The notes under the pieces: model-generated | What the model was told of the DNA's origin: nothing | Database searches by the model: none | Seen by the model: the letters and a program-made list of their open reading frames with translations, nothing else | Translations under genes and position numbers: made by a program | Assembly: GCA_963626545.1 (NCBI GenBank) | Contig: CAVFYJ010000128.1 | Span: 1-7,608, forward strand | Length of the DNA stretch: 7,608 nt | Origin: Anthropogastromicrobium sp963626545 | GTDB lineage: Bacteria; Bacillota; Clostridia; Lachnospirales; Lachnospiraceae | Reading direction: 5' to 3' | In this document: in pieces, positions 6,612 to 7,608 of the stretch | How positions within the stretch are numbered: position 1 is the first letter of the stretch | Layout: every line of letters begins with the position of its first letter

Positions 6612-7608
6612 ATGCATGGAATAACATTGACATCAGCCCCGTCTGATTGGGAGATTTTGCAGCAGACGGATAAAAAGGCAACGGTAACCTTAAAGGGAAG
6701 CTTTCAGGTACATCCGGCAGCAATACAGGTAGGTGTGGAGCGTGTCACACCAGTTGCCCGTGTCATGAGAGAGGATGACAATATGACGGTGATTCCGTGG
6801 ACAAAAGCCGATCATTTTACTTACGATGACCAGTTTCGCGGAACATTTGAGATTACACTGACACTTCCGGCAGGAGGTCCATATCGAATCGACACCAGCT
6901 TGGAGACAAAGAGTACAATACCAGATCTTACTTGGCTGTACCGAGGTGATTGCGTGCTTCATCTGGGTGTTGGAAATCTGTTTATTATCGCAGGTCAGTC
7001 CAACTCCGCTGGATATAGCCGTGATTTTTGTGCCGATGCACCGAGTATGGATGTTCATCTGTATCGAAACAGAAGCCGTTGGGATATTGCTAGCCATCCG
7101 ATGAATGAAAGCACTTTTGCAGGTTCGTTAGCAAATGAGGAGATGGGTGTACCGGGTGTGTCTCCGTATCTTTCCTTTGGAAAAACATATGCGAAGATGA
7201 CGGGAATGCCGGTCGGACTGATTCAGACATCACTGGGAGGATCACCGATGGAGCGGTGGAATCCAGTTGATGGTGATTTGTATCAGAATATGATGGATAA
7301 AATTGATCAGACAGGTGGAAAGTATGCAGGAATTTTGTGGTATCAGGGCTGCTCGGACACAAATCCAGAGTCGGCAGCTCAGTATTTTGAGCATTTTCGC
7401 GCCTATGTAGAGGCGGTAAGAGCAAAGCTTGGCTATGAAATTCCAGTATTTACCATGCAGTTAAATCGTCAGATCAATGGAATCAATGACGAGTGCTGGG
7501 GAATGGTTCGTGATGCGCAGGCAAGAGCAGCAGAGGAAATTCCTAGGGTATCCATTCTTACCACAACGAATTTGAGTCTGTGTGATGGAATTCACAATAC
7601 CGCGCAGG
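6612..7608 (+). CDS. SASA-type carbohydrate O-acetylesterase (3' end missing)
   Basis: The frame is open from ATG 6612 to the window end, giving 332 residues and no stop; an AAGGA ribosome site (6600-6604) lies seven bases upstream. Residues 1-~115 look like a beta-rich N-terminal domain. From ~120 it matches the sialate O-acetylesterase/SGNH-like family: nucleophile S130 in IIAGQSNSAGY, GGSPMERW (209-216), WYQGCSD (243-249) and the D325-G-I-H328 pair that would complete the triad. It would hydrolyse acetyl esters on a sugar. No signal peptide is seen, so it should act in the cytoplasm on imported material. The family block is usually WYQGES; here the Glu is Cys248-1 (C247). It follows the kinase by 28 bases with no terminator, so it is part of the operon. 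Acetyl xylan or pectin fragments are as plausible as sialic acid. Confidence 0.85.
   Translation, partial: MHGITLTSAPSDWEILQQTDKKATVTLKGSFQVHPAAIQVGVERVTPVARVMREDDNMTVIPWTKADHFTYDDQFRGTFEITLTLPAGGPYRIDTSLETKSTIPDLTWLYRGDCVLHLGVGNLFIIAGQSNSAGYSRDFCADAPSMDVHLYRNRSRWDIASHPMNESTFAGSLANEEMGVPGVSPYLSFGKTYAKMTGMPVGLIQTSLGGSPMERWNPVDGDLYQNMMDKIDQTGGKYAGILWYQGCSDTNPESAAQYFEHFRAYVEAVRAKLGYEIPVFTMQLNRQINGINDECWGMVRDAQARAAEEIPRVSILTTTNLSLCDGIHNTAQ

Noticed and set aside
6690..7097. Minus-strand open frame of 135 codons
   Set aside because: It lies antisense to the acetylesterase, whose plus-strand frame has clear family motifs.

Overview
The window reads as chromosomal DNA of a low-to-middling GC Firmicute, most likely a clostridial gut or rumen anaerobe such as a member of the Lachnospiraceae. 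This is an inference from strong AGGAGG-type ribosome sites, sigma-A-type promoters, tightly packed operons, a KapD/ERI-1-like exonuclease and the gene style; nothing here fixes the genus.

Layout. At the left edge a GC-rich hairpin abuts a TTG-started DEDDh 3'-5' exonuclease gene (48-704, plus strand). It converges on a LacI-family repressor gene (732-1739, minus strand) with only 27 bases between the stop codons. A 201-base divergent intergenic region (1740-1940) carries good promoters in both directions and an AT-rich block of repeats. From 1941 to the right edge all genes are on the plus strand in one compact operon: a FucI-like sugar isomerase (1941-3341), a transketolase split into a TPP/pyrophosphate-binding subunit (3344-4177) and a pyrimidine-binding subunit (4170-5111), an FGGY kinase of glycerol-kinase-like sequence (5111-6583), and a SASA-type carbohydrate acetylesterase cut off by the window end (6612-7608). 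Coding regions fill nearly everything; no non-coding stretch exceeds about 200 bases, and I see no RNA genes, CRISPR arrays or mobile elements.

How the genes fit together. The operon encodes isomerase, kinase and a dedicated two-subunit transketolase, with a probable deacetylase. The simplest reading is: a deacetylated aldose is isomerised to a ketose, phosphorylated at the end away from the carbonyl, then used directly as a two-carbon donor by the transketolase, so the carbon enters the pentose phosphate pathway as xylulose 5-phosphate. The known pathway with this logic is D-apiose degradation (D-apiose isomerase, apulose kinase, apulose-4-phosphate transketolase subunits AptA/AptB). The match is by reaction type and gene set, not by proven sequence identity, and the isomerase looks FucI-like, so the substrate is open. 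No transporter, epimerase or aldolase is visible. The divergent LacI-type regulator is the likely local controller.
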